DNA of 16,014 nt from Omnitrophica WOR_2 bacterium RBG_13_41_10 (GCA_001805465.1 MHGH01000012.1:32309-48322), one strand, 5' to 3'; positions 8,061-14,955 are shown, numbered from the stretch's first letter. Numbers and translations: made by a program. The notes: generated by a model not told the origin, from the sequence alone.

Positions 8061-9260
8061 CTAACCGCCCTTAATAAAATAATCCATCAATTCATGGCCT
8101 TTTTCAAAATAGAGGTCGGATTTCTCCGCTTCTTTTTCGCTGTAATTTAAAAAGCCCCTGCCTATTACATCTTTTCCGAAGATACCGAACAATACCGGAT
8201 CGGCAACGTGGGTCTTTAAAGATATTGGCGTAGCATGGTCAGGCATAACTAAAAGACGAAAATTATTTTTATTTTTAAAAGCCTTTAATACCGTACCCAC
8301 GACTAAACGGTCGAATCTTTCGATGGCGGTAATCTTTTCTCGTAAATCCCCGTTGTGGCTGGCTTCATCAGGGGCTTCTACGTGCACAAAAACAAAATCT
8401 TTTTTTTCTAGGGCACTTAAAGCAGCACGGGCCTTAGCTTCGTAATCAGTATCATAGTAACCGGTGGCGCCGGGCACATTTATCACCCCAAGGCCTAAGA
8501 TCTTGCCTAATCCTTTTATTAAATCTACGGCGGAAATAACGCTGCCGCTGACATTGTATTTTTCGCTAAACTTAGGCAAGGCGGGTTTCTTGCCCTGCCC
8601 CCAAAGCCAGATCATATTAGCCGGGTTTTCTTTTAAATCAATCCTCACTAAATTGACCTCGTGATTCTCTAAAATATTACGTGAGGCCTGCATCAATTTT
8701 ATTAAAATATCTGCACCATCCCCTTTAGGAAAATTCTTAAGGATATTCTCGCCCCTAATGTCGTGCGGGGCCTTACATTCTAAATCATCCAAAGACTCTT
8801 CGGTGCCGCGTTTAATCAATGCCAAGTGCCGGTAGCTAGTGCCGGGATAAAACCTAATCCTGTTAGTCCCTATTTTTTGATCAATAAACTTTATCAGGAT
8901 TGACGCTTCTTTAGAACTGATGTGGCCTGCGCTATAATCTAATAGCTCATCACCCGATACGGTAATCAAGTTACAACGAAAAGCTACATCCTCCTCTTCT
9001 AACTCTATCCCTAAGTTTGCCGCTTCTAAGGGGCCGCGCCCGGTATAATAAATTTTAGGGTCATAGCCAAATATAGAAATATGGGCTACGTCAGAAGCAG
9101 GAGTCATGCCTTCGGGAATAGTCTTAATACGGCCGAGTCTCCCCGCCTTAGCAATATAATCCATATTAGGGGTGCGCGCTACCTCTAAGGGCGTAGAATT
9201 ATCCAATTCTTTAATCGGATAATCCGCCATTCCGTCTGCGACTAAGATAATGTATTTCAT
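8061..9260 (-). CDS. ApgM-family phosphoglycerate mutase / proposed homoserine kinase
   Basis: This is a 399-residue member of the alkaline-phosphatase-superfamily, archaeal-type cofactor-independent phosphoglycerate mutase group. Visible features are the metal-binding VADGMAD at the N-terminus (D9), the likely phospho-serine in TPASDVAH (S56), GYDP, GRGPLEAA, EAPDEASHNGD and MPDHATP (metal-binding Asp and His). A bacterial branch of this family has been proposed to be homoserine kinase because it occurs in threonine operons that lack thrB. Here it sits between thrC and lysC, and no GHMP-type ThrB is visible, so homoserine kinase is the better guess. The ATG at 9260 overlaps the coaB-like stop as ATGA. 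Family assignment is firm; choosing between mutase and homoserine kinase rests on gene context. Confidence 0.9.
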   Translation of the reverse strand: MKYIILVADGMADYPIKELDNSTPLEVARTPNMDYIAKAGRLGRIKTIPEGMTPASDVAHISIFGYDPKIYYTGRGPLEAANLGIELEEEDVAFRCNLITVSGDELLDYSAGHISSKEASILIKFIDQKIGTNRIRFYPGTSYRHLALIKRGTEESLDDLECKAPHDIRGENILKNFPKGDGADILIKLMQASRNILENHEVNLVRIDLKENPANMIWLWGQGKKPALPKFSEKYNVSGSVISAVDLIKGLGKILGLGVINVPGATGYYDTDYEAKARAALSALEKKDFVFVHVEAPDEASHNGDLREKITAIERFDRLVVGTVLKAFKNKNNFRLLVMPDHATPISLKTHVADPVLFGIFGKDVIGRGFLNYSEKEAEKSDLYFEKGHELMDYFIKGG

Positions 9261-9895
9261 ATTATATTTTTTATGGTTTTAATCAACCCCTGCGCTAAAT
9301 GTTCTTTCTTGCCTAAAGGGCCGCTAAGGCAAGATTTTCCTACTATATATGCTAAATAACGATTACCAAAAGTCGTATTAGCGACTACTAAATCGCAGCC
9401 ATATTTATTTTGTAATATTTTTGCTTCTCTAATTAAACTTTCTGTTTTCGCCTGGGGCTTAAATTTGAAAGCTATTACGAATAAAGAATGCATTCTTTTC
9501 TTGAAGAGCCCTATCAGCTTTGGCGTTGCTTTTAACTTTAATACAAAACTCTTTTTTTGAGAATTAATTTTTCCGTTATATGTTACTACCGGCCTAAAAT
9601 CAGATACCGCGGCTGAATGTATAAGAATATCGTATTTTTTAGACTTTAACTCTTTCCCGAGTTTATTTTTCAATTCCTCAAAGAATTTGAATCGTATCAG
9701 CCTGATATTTTTATTGAGACAGCAACTTTCAGCCGGGCCCAATAAAAGCGTAACCTTTGCACCCAACTTGGTTAATTTATCCGCTAAAAGAACCCCGGTC
9801 TCACCCGTAGCAATATTGCTGATTACCCTCACAGCGTCTATGGGAACCCATGTCGGCCCGGCAGTAATAAGAATTCTTTTATTTTTAATAGCCAA
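9257..9895 (-). CDS. coaB: Stand-alone CoaB-like phosphopantothenate-cysteine ligase
   Basis: The 212 residues match only the C-terminal (CoaB) half of the bifunctional Dfp protein, which joins 4'-phosphopantothenate and cysteine in coenzyme A synthesis. Seen are ITAGPTWVPIDAVRVISN (residues 10-27), the glycine-rich IATGETG that replaces the usual SSGKMG, SAAVSDFRP near residue 94, a LKATPKLI segment where the family has its KxK..TPDIL motif, and VVANTTFG near the C-terminus. No flavin-binding CoaC decarboxylase domain is present, so that enzyme must be encoded elsewhere. The start is a TTG at 9895 that overlaps the end of thrC by 11 bases; a stop codon three codons upstream in frame leaves no longer start. 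The Shine-Dalgarno is weak (AAAAG), consistent with translational coupling. A diverged ligase with a different nucleoside triphosphate preference is possible. Confidence 0.83.
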   Translation of the reverse strand: MAIKNKRILITAGPTWVPIDAVRVISNIATGETGVLLADKLTKLGAKVTLLLGPAESCCLNKNIRLIRFKFFEELKNKLGKELKSKKYDILIHSAAVSDFRPVVTYNGKINSQKKSFVLKLKATPKLIGLFKKRMHSLFVIAFKFKPQAKTESLIREAKILQNKYGCDLVVANTTFGNRYLAYIVGKSCLSGPLGKKEHLAQGLIKTIKNII

Positions 9896-10997
9896 TTTCT
9901 TTTAATACTGCTTTTAAATTCGGCTTGACTATTTTTGGCTCTTTAATGGTCTTTATAGCACGGTCCGGGTCTTTTAATCCATGGCCGGTTAATATACAAA
10001 CTATTCGTGTACGGAGTACGGAGTACGGAGTACGGAGCTTTTTGAAATAACCTTTTTGCGCAAGTTTCAATAAACCTGCTATTGAAGCTGCGGAGGCTGG
10101 TTCCACGAATACTCCTTCTTTTGCCGCTAATAATTTATAGGCCTCTATAATTTCCCTATCCGAAACCATATCAATCAGCCCGCCGGATTCATCGCGCGCA
10201 TCTTCAGCTTGTTGCCAGCTGGCAGGATTGCCGATACGGATAGCAGTAGCAATGGTTTCAGGATTTTTTATGGGGTGACCTCTTACTATCGGAGCGGCCC
10301 CTTCTGCTTGAAATCCCAACATTTTAGGTAGTTTTTTTATTTTAGCGTATTTTTTATATTCTTTATAACCCTTCCAGTAAGCAGTAATATTTCCGGCATT
10401 GCCTACGGGCATCACTTGAAAATCCGGGGCGCATCCTAAACAATCGCAGATTTCAAAACTGGCTGTCTTTTGCCCTTCGATACGGTAAGGATTTAAGGAA
10501 TTCACTAAAGTTATGGGGTATTTACTAGCGATATCACGCACTAAATCAAGCGCATCATCAAAATTACCGTCTACAGCTAATACTTTAGCGCCATGAATTA
10601 GCGCCTGGCTAAGTTTTCCTAAAGCAATAGCTCCTTTAGGAATTAAAACAACGCATTTCATGGCAGCTTTAGCAGCGTATGCAGCGGAAGATGCTGAAGT
10701 ATTACCGGTAGAAGCGCAGATCACAGCCTTTGAGCCTTCTTCGCATGCCTTAGATATAGCCAGGGTCATTCCCCTGTCTTTAAAAGAACCGGTAGGGTTT
10801 AGCCCTTCATATTTTAAGTACACCTCAATTTTTTTTCCTAATAATTTACTTAAGTAATTAGCATATATTAACGGAGTATTACCTTCCTTTAAAGTAACTA
10901 CGGGTGTCTTATCCGTAACAGGAAGATACTTTTTATATCTTTCTATGATACCCCCGGAACCGTTGACAGTGGACAGTGGACAGCGGACTCTTCTCAC
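9885..10997 (-). CDS. thrC: Threonine synthase with two in-frame heptamer-repeat inserts
   Basis: This PLP enzyme converts O-phosphohomoserine to threonine. The 370 residues show GIIERYKKYLPV, LKEGNTPLI, NPTGSFKDRGM with the PLP-lysine K73, STGNTSASSAAYAAKA, PVGNAGNITAYWKGYKEY, EPASAASIAGL and CILTGHGLKDPD. The start is the GTG at 10997, overlapping the hom stop as GTGA, with GGAGG at 11002-11006. There is no other plausible start before GIIERY. Two segments are repeat-derived: residues about 3-13 (RVRCPLSTVNG), placed between the start codon and GIIERY, and about 321-330 (LRTPYSVLRT), placed between the final helices and the ILTGHG motif. Apart from these inserts the protein looks intact, so it is probably functional. 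Its substrate would come from the ApgM-family protein two genes downstream. Confidence 0.95.
   Translation of the reverse strand: MRRVRCPLSTVNGSGGIIERYKKYLPVTDKTPVVTLKEGNTPLIYANYLSKLLGKKIEVYLKYEGLNPTGSFKDRGMTLAISKACEEGSKAVICASTGNTSASSAAYAAKAAMKCVVLIPKGAIALGKLSQALIHGAKVLAVDGNFDDALDLVRDIASKYPITLVNSLNPYRIEGQKTASFEICDCLGCAPDFQVMPVGNAGNITAYWKGYKEYKKYAKIKKLPKMLGFQAEGAAPIVRGHPIKNPETIATAIRIGNPASWQQAEDARDESGGLIDMVSDREIIEAYKLLAAKEGVFVEPASAASIAGLLKLAQKGYFKKLRTPYSVLRTRIVCILTGHGLKDPDRAIKTIKEPKIVKPNLKAVLKEIGY
10007..10036. repeat. Perfect heptamer array inside thrC (GTACGGA x4)
   Basis: GTAC cores at 10009, 10016, 10023 and 10030 are each followed by GGA, giving four identical 7-base units in plus-strand sense. 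On the coding strand the array reads in frame as LRTPYSVLRT in ThrC. The perfect identity of the units suggests a recent insertion or recent copy homogenisation. The flanks encode ordinary ThrC sequence (KGYFKK before, RIVCILTGHG after). Confidence 0.9.
10962..10990. repeat. Heptamer array at the start of thrC (GGACAGT type x4)
   Basis: GAC cores at 10965, 10972, 10979 and 10986 are spaced exactly 7 bases apart; the units are TGACAGT, GGACAGT, GGACAGC and GGACTCT. It lies a few codons after the GTG start of thrC and is translated as VRCPLSTVN. The unit GGACAGT differs by one base from the GTACAGT unit in the valS array at 2189-2218, which suggests that both belong to one repeat family. Confidence 0.85.
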
Positions 10998-12289
10998 ACT
11001 TCCTCCATTCTAATAGCTACTGATTTATGCTTAATCACGCTTAAGCGGTCTATTATCCCTAACGCCTCTCTTAAATTTTTCTCCCTTGCTTCGTGAATAA
11101 TCATCACGATAGGCACTACCTGTGCCCGGGTACGTTCTTTTTGCGTAACCGAAGCTATGCTTATGCCAAACTTAGCTAAGACCCCGGATATCTTGGCTAA
11201 AACCCCGGGTTTATCTTCGGCCATAAACCGTATATAATAACGGCTTTCAATATCGTCGATTTTACGTAATTTCTTTATGGTTTTATCCGGGACAATATTT
11301 AACGTCGGCCTAAATAACCCTGCCTTAATGCCTTGAGTTAAATCTACTAAATCCGAAACTACTGCTGATGCAGCGGACAATTGGCCTGCTCCCGGCCCAT
11401 AAAATAAAAGGTTTCCGGCAAGGTCACTTGATACGTAGATAGCATTATTGATTCCTGTGACAGAAGATAAAAGATGCCCTTGAGGGATAAGCGTAGGATG
11501 CACCCTTACCTCTAATTCATCTTTTTCTTTTTTTGCAATAGCCAATAACTTTATCTGAAAGCCCAGCTCTTTAGCATAAGTAACATCGGCTAATGATATC
11601 TCGGCAATACCTTCGATAAAGATATCATTTATATTCACTAATCTGCCAAAACATAAATAAGTAAGCAATATTAATTTATGCGCAGAATCAATTCCTGCAA
11701 TGTCTAAAGTATGATCCTTTTCCGCAAAGCCGTTTTCTTTTGCCTGGCGTAGCGCCTGATCAAAAGTACACTGATCATTGGCCATCTTAGATAAGATAAA
11801 ATTTGAAGTGCCGTTTACGATTCCAAAAATATTGTAAAAATGGTTTGCTACCAAGCCTTCGCGCAAAGACTTTATAATAGGGATACCCGCGCCTACCGAT
11901 GCTTCAAAATAAATACTTTTTCCGCGGTCCCGAGCCAAGGTAAATAACTCGCGGCCATGCTGCGCAAGAAGGGCTTTGTTAGCAGTAACGATATTTTTTC
12001 CTTTTTTTAAAGCTTCGGTTATATGTTCCTTGGCCGGATGTACGCCTCCTATTAGTTCTATGATAATATCTATCTGAGGGTCGTGAATAATATCTTTGGC
12101 GTCTTTGGTAATCAGGCTCTTATCGAGAGAAACATTCCTTTTAGCGGAAAAATCCTTATCGCAGACTTTTTTAATATTGATTTCTACGCCGACTTTTTCA
12201 CTCAAAAGATTTCTCTTGTCATGTAAAATCTTTATTACTCCCGATCCTACATTGCCGAAACCAATCAAGCCTACATTTATTTTCTTCAT
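10994..12289 (-). CDS. hom: Homoserine dehydrogenase with C-terminal ACT domain
   Basis: This NAD(P)-dependent enzyme reduces aspartate semialdehyde to homoserine, the branch point to threonine and methionine. The 431 residues contain the Rossmann motif GLIGFGNVG (residues 7-15), TANKALLAQHG, EASVGAGIPIIKSL, NGTSNFIL near 159 and the DHTLDIAGIDSAHKL substrate region. A C-terminal ACT domain (RFMAEDKPGVLAKISGVL, then FGISIASVTQ) is the usual site of threonine feedback. The ATG at 12289 overlaps the stop of the upstream PilZ gene (ATGA), with an AGGGG Shine-Dalgarno about 8 bases before it. The last codons, GTG TGA, form the start of thrC. The length and domain order are those of the common monofunctional bacterial form. 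Confidence 0.97.
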   Translation of the reverse strand: MKKINVGLIGFGNVGSGVIKILHDKRNLLSEKVGVEINIKKVCDKDFSAKRNVSLDKSLITKDAKDIIHDPQIDIIIELIGGVHPAKEHITEALKKGKNIVTANKALLAQHGRELFTLARDRGKSIYFEASVGAGIPIIKSLREGLVANHFYNIFGIVNGTSNFILSKMANDQCTFDQALRQAKENGFAEKDHTLDIAGIDSAHKLILLTYLCFGRLVNINDIFIEGIAEISLADVTYAKELGFQIKLLAIAKKEKDELEVRVHPTLIPQGHLLSSVTGINNAIYVSSDLAGNLLFYGPGAGQLSAASAVVSDLVDLTQGIKAGLFRPTLNIVPDKTIKKLRKIDDIESRYYIRFMAEDKPGVLAKISGVLAKFGISIASVTQKERTRAQVVPIVMIIHEAREKNLREALGIIDRLSVIKHKSVAIRMEEV

Positions 12290-12648
12290 TTCGTATCCCC
12301 TTTTTTCAGGTAAAAATCTACCGTCTGACTGAGTGTTTTTATATGCCGCTTATCTGTAGCTATAAATTTAACCCTGGTATCATAAATTAAATTCTTGGTA
12401 ATTTCGCGGGAATCCACAACCTTACAGATAAGCATAATGGGACTGCGGTCATAAGGAAGCCTTATTTCTAAGGCAATATTAGACCCCACCTCGAATGGCC
12501 TGTTTGTGGTAAAAAGCAACCCTCCTATACTCAAATTCTTAGTCTGGGTTACGTCAACGTTATTTTCATCATCCAGAAGCCGGTAAGAAACGACAAAGCG
12601 GCCGTCTATTCGAGGATATCTTCTTCTTTCAGGCCCGGTATATGCCAT
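12286..12648 (-). CDS. PilZ-domain protein, first gene of the threonine run
   Basis: This 120-residue protein is essentially one PilZ domain, a c-di-GMP-binding beta-barrel. The opening GPERRRYPRI supplies the RxxxR motif (R9, R13), and TKNLSIGGLL supplies (D/N)xSxxG (N38, S40, G43), so both halves of the ligand-binding signature are present. No partner or output domain is fused, so the function beyond probable c-di-GMP binding is unknown. The ATG at 12648 has a strong AGGAGG at 12655-12660 six bases upstream. The gene lies 61 bases after tRNA-Pro and overlaps the hom start by 4 bases, which puts it at the head of the amino-acid gene run. Structurally similar PilZ proteins may act on secretion or motility proteins elsewhere; a link to threonine synthesis is only positional. 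Confidence 0.88.
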   Translation of the reverse strand: MAYTGPERRRYPRIDGRFVVSYRLLDDENNVDVTQTKNLSIGGLLFTTNRPFEVGSNIALEIRLPYDRSPIMLICKVVDSREITKNLIYDTRVKFIATDKRHIKTLSQTVDFYLKKGDTK

Positions 12649-12709
12649 CTTATGCCTCCTTGATCATCATCCTATTCTAAGAACCGACAAGGGTGAAAGT
12701 TATTTATAA

Positions 12710-12784
12710 TCGGGGAGGTGGGACTTGAACCCACGACCTTTTGAACCCCATTCAAACGCGCTAGCCAAACTGCGCTACTCCCCG
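12710..12784 (-). tRNA. tRNA-Pro(GGG)
   Basis: The cloverleaf begins with the acceptor strand CGGGGAG, whose C1 is typical of bacterial tRNA-Pro, and ends with CTCCCCG plus discriminator A. The D arm is GCGC/GCGC, the anticodon stem TTTGA/TCAAA encloses ATGGGGT with anticodon GGG at 12747-12749 and G37, and the T arm is GTGGG/CCCAC around TTCAAGT. The 3' CCA is not encoded. It lies 13 bases downstream of gpsA and 61 bases upstream of pilZ, so it may be cut out of a longer transcript. Confidence 0.96.
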
Positions 12785-12797
12785 TTTTGCCTTAATT

Positions 12798-13796
12798 TTA
12801 TTCCTTCTTTTTTTCTCTGGCCATTAAATCGCGTACTGCGCCTAGCGGCGATTTATTTTTATAAAGAACGGCGTATACCTCTTTAGTGATCGGCATATCC
12901 ACTTTATATTTTAGGCTTAAAAAATATGTAGACTTTGCCGTCGGTATACCTTCTGCTATCATTTGCATATGCGACTCTATCTGTTTTAAGCGCCTGCCTT
13001 TACCGAGCTGTTCTCCCACAAACCTATTTCTGCTATAAGGGCTAATACAGGTTGTAACTAAATCACCTAAACCGCTGATGCCGCTAAAGGTCGTTGTTCT
13101 TGCACCCATAGCCCTGCCTAACCGGGAAATCTCTACCAACCCCCGCGCTAAAATTGCTGCCTTAGTATTAGTTCCGAAACCAAGCCCGTCGGATATACCG
13201 CAGGCAATGGCAATGACATTCTTGATGCTACCTCCGAGCTCAACCCCTACTACATCACTATTGGTATAGATCCTGAATCTATCCGTCATAAAAATTTCCT
13301 GCAAATATTGCCTCAAATAATTATCTGTAGAAGCAATTACTGCTGTAGTAGGTATCCCTTTAGCTACCTCATAGGCAATGGTAGGGCCGGAAAGCACCGC
13401 TAATTTTACCTTGCCTAGCTCTTGATATATAACTTGCGACATTCGCTTAAGAGATTTTAACTCAATGCCTTTAGTAACGCTTAGGAATATCGCCGCATGC
13501 GAAAATGAACAACGCCTGATTTTCTTTAAAACACTGCGTAAGTATTGTGACGGCGCAGCAAGAACTATAATTTGTTTATCTTTAATTGCTTCTTTTAAAT
13601 CATAGGTAATTATTACTTGATCGGGAATTTTAATAGAAGGCAAAAATTTTGTATTTATCCTTTTTTTATTTAAATACCTGGCGTACTTTCTAAAGGCACT
13701 CCAGATAGTGACCTTAAAGCCTTTGCGGCATAATAATATCGCCAGTGCCGTGCCCCAGCCTCCGTCACCTAAAATCGCTATATTATTTTTTTTCAC
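12798..13796 (-). CDS. gpsA: Glycerol-3-phosphate dehydrogenase [NAD(P)+]
   Basis: GpsA reduces dihydroxyacetone phosphate to sn-glycerol 3-phosphate, the backbone for phospholipid synthesis. The dinucleotide motif is AILGDGGWGTALA near residues 7-19, with Asp in the second position of the usual GxGxxG. Further motifs are SVTKGIE, LSGPTIAYEVAKGIPT, and the active-site segment GGSIKNVIAIACGISDG near 190, followed by GFGTNTKAA and GLGDLVTTC. I use the GTG at 13796 (332 residues), with AGG 7 bases upstream, because the alternative TTG at 13802 would leave almost no gap after that AGG. The gene overlaps the end of the upstream PilZ gene by 14 bases. The length is normal for the family. Confidence 0.96.
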   Translation of the reverse strand: MKKNNIAILGDGGWGTALAILLCRKGFKVTIWSAFRKYARYLNKKRINTKFLPSIKIPDQVIITYDLKEAIKDKQIIVLAAPSQYLRSVLKKIRRCSFSHAAIFLSVTKGIELKSLKRMSQVIYQELGKVKLAVLSGPTIAYEVAKGIPTTAVIASTDNYLRQYLQEIFMTDRFRIYTNSDVVGVELGGSIKNVIAIACGISDGLGFGTNTKAAILARGLVEISRLGRAMGARTTTFSGISGLGDLVTTCISPYSRNRFVGEQLGKGRRLKQIESHMQMIAEGIPTAKSTYFLSLKYKVDMPITKEVYAVLYKNKSPLGAVRDLMAREKKKE

Positions 13797-14196
13797 GTTC
13801 AAACCTAGCTTTTAAAAAATAAGTTTCCGGATATATGTTAGAGATGTTTTTCTCTTCGCGCGTGATAAAACAGACTCCTACATCAAAACTACCGTCAACC
13901 TTATCGTCTATACGGGCAACTTTCCCCAGAATGCCGTTTTGATAAATCAGGCTCCTTTTCTCTAATTCTGCGCAGATATTCAAGATGTCCTTTTCAAAAG
14001 AAAGCCATAATATATCGCCTTCGTTCACCCGATTATTTAGGTTACAAAGCAGGCCTGAGGGGCTGACATTGGAAGTATAGCCTTCTAAAATTTTAGAAAC
14101 TGTTTCTTGTTTGCATATTTTATAAGAAAGCGGCTTGGTATATGCCAACCTTCTAAATTCCCTGCGTTCGGGTCCGTTATAGTTATCTGGATTCAT
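13783..14196 (-). CDS. PilZ-domain protein between thyA-like gene and gpsA
   Basis: This 137-residue protein carries the same architecture as the PilZ gene before hom. GPERREFRRL gives an RxxxR motif (R11/R15 or R12/R16), and YTSNVSPSGLL gives N43-x-S45-x-x-G48. The rest forms the expected short beta-strand pattern and has no signal peptide or membrane segment. The ATG at 14196 overlaps the stop of the thymidylate-synthase-like gene (ATGA), and no good Shine-Dalgarno precedes it, so its translation is probably coupled. c-di-GMP binding is likely from the motifs; the target is unknown. The two PilZ proteins share the PERR opening but otherwise look diverged, so they are probably old paralogues. 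Confidence 0.85.
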   Translation of the reverse strand: MNPDNYNGPERREFRRLAYTKPLSYKICKQETVSKILEGYTSNVSPSGLLCNLNNRVNEGDILWLSFEKDILNICAELEKRSLIYQNGILGKVARIDDKVDGSFDVGVCFITREEKNISNIYPETYFLKARFEREKK

Positions 14197-14945
14197 CTTA
14201 TTTTAAAATCGTGTTTATTTGTCCTGATCTTAGCTAAATCCCAAGCATAATCATAAAGATGCAGGCCCTTACTCACTGCGACAAATTCTCCGTCTGCTAC
14301 GCCGATTTCTTCTGCCATATATTGTTTTACTAATTGTAGCCCTCCCATATTAGAAGGAAACCCTCCCCAAAGATCCCAGGAACGGAAATATAAAATAAAA
14401 TTTAGTTTTCCGTAACGCACCCGGGTGTCGATCAGGCGTAGGCACGGCGGATCCGCTAGTTTTATATCAGAAGGCATACCGATCTCCATAATCGCTTGGT
14501 TTGTACCGAATCCTTTTTCTTTATATATTTTTATAACTTCTTCAATTTGATTTACTTGTAAAGGTAAATCTTTGATCATCTCTTTACCGTCAACGCGCTC
14601 CTGCACTTTTATTTTAGGATCTACCAACCGCTCTCCGTAAGTATAATCTTCAGTCTGTGTCTTGGCGCCGGTTAAAAGATAACTTAAATACCCTTGAATA
14701 TAATCCATATCTGTGGGTGCCGGAATACTCATCCCCTCAGGAATAATGGGTATAATCTGATGTGCAGGCTTCCTTACTCTGATAGTAACAAAATCAAATT
14801 CCAAGCGTTTTTGGCCTTCATAACTGCCGCGGGTGATAGTATAGACATAGCCTTTTTCTAAAATCTGAGATAGACATTGAAACCAGGCATCGTCTAAGTC
14901 AAAGGCATCAATAAAAACCGGCTCTAAAAATTCTCTTTCTGGCAT
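14193..14945 (-). CDS. Thymidylate synthase family protein (methanogen-like type)
   Basis: The 250-residue protein shows diverged ThyA-fold hallmarks. The likely catalytic cysteine is C168 in DPPCLRL (compare APCHAFF in E. coli ThyA), the phosphate-binding region is YFRSWDLWGGFPSN (R188, S189, D191; compare QRSCDVFLGLPFN), N199 matches the dUMP-discriminating asparagine, and GLHLYDYA (H229, Y231) matches DAHIYENH. This arrangement resembles the TIGR-defined methanogen-type thymidylate synthase more than classical ThyA. It probably methylates dUMP, or possibly another pyrimidine nucleotide. The ATG at 14945 is only 7 bases after the encoded CCA of tRNA-Gly, and there is no strong Shine-Dalgarno in that gap. 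A start at M72 would delete family-like sequence, so I keep the first ATG. A neighbouring role in pyrimidine or folate metabolism is not evident. Confidence 0.78.
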   Translation of the reverse strand: MPEREFLEPVFIDAFDLDDAWFQCLSQILEKGYVYTITRGSYEGQKRLEFDFVTIRVRKPAHQIIPIIPEGMSIPAPTDMDYIQGYLSYLLTGAKTQTEDYTYGERLVDPKIKVQERVDGKEMIKDLPLQVNQIEEVIKIYKEKGFGTNQAIMEIGMPSDIKLADPPCLRLIDTRVRYGKLNFILYFRSWDLWGGFPSNMGGLQLVKQYMAEEIGVADGEFVAVSKGLHLYDYAWDLAKIRTNKHDFKIR

Positions 14946-14955
14946 AATCTTCTGG

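Noticed and set aside
2189..10990. CRISPR array
   Set aside because: The repeats are 7-base units without unique spacers and lie in frame inside genes, so they do not resemble CRISPR.
12649..12709. Promoter between tRNA-Pro and pilZ
   Set aside because: TAGAAT and TTGTCG-like words exist on the minus strand, but their spacing is wrong for a sigma-70 promoter.
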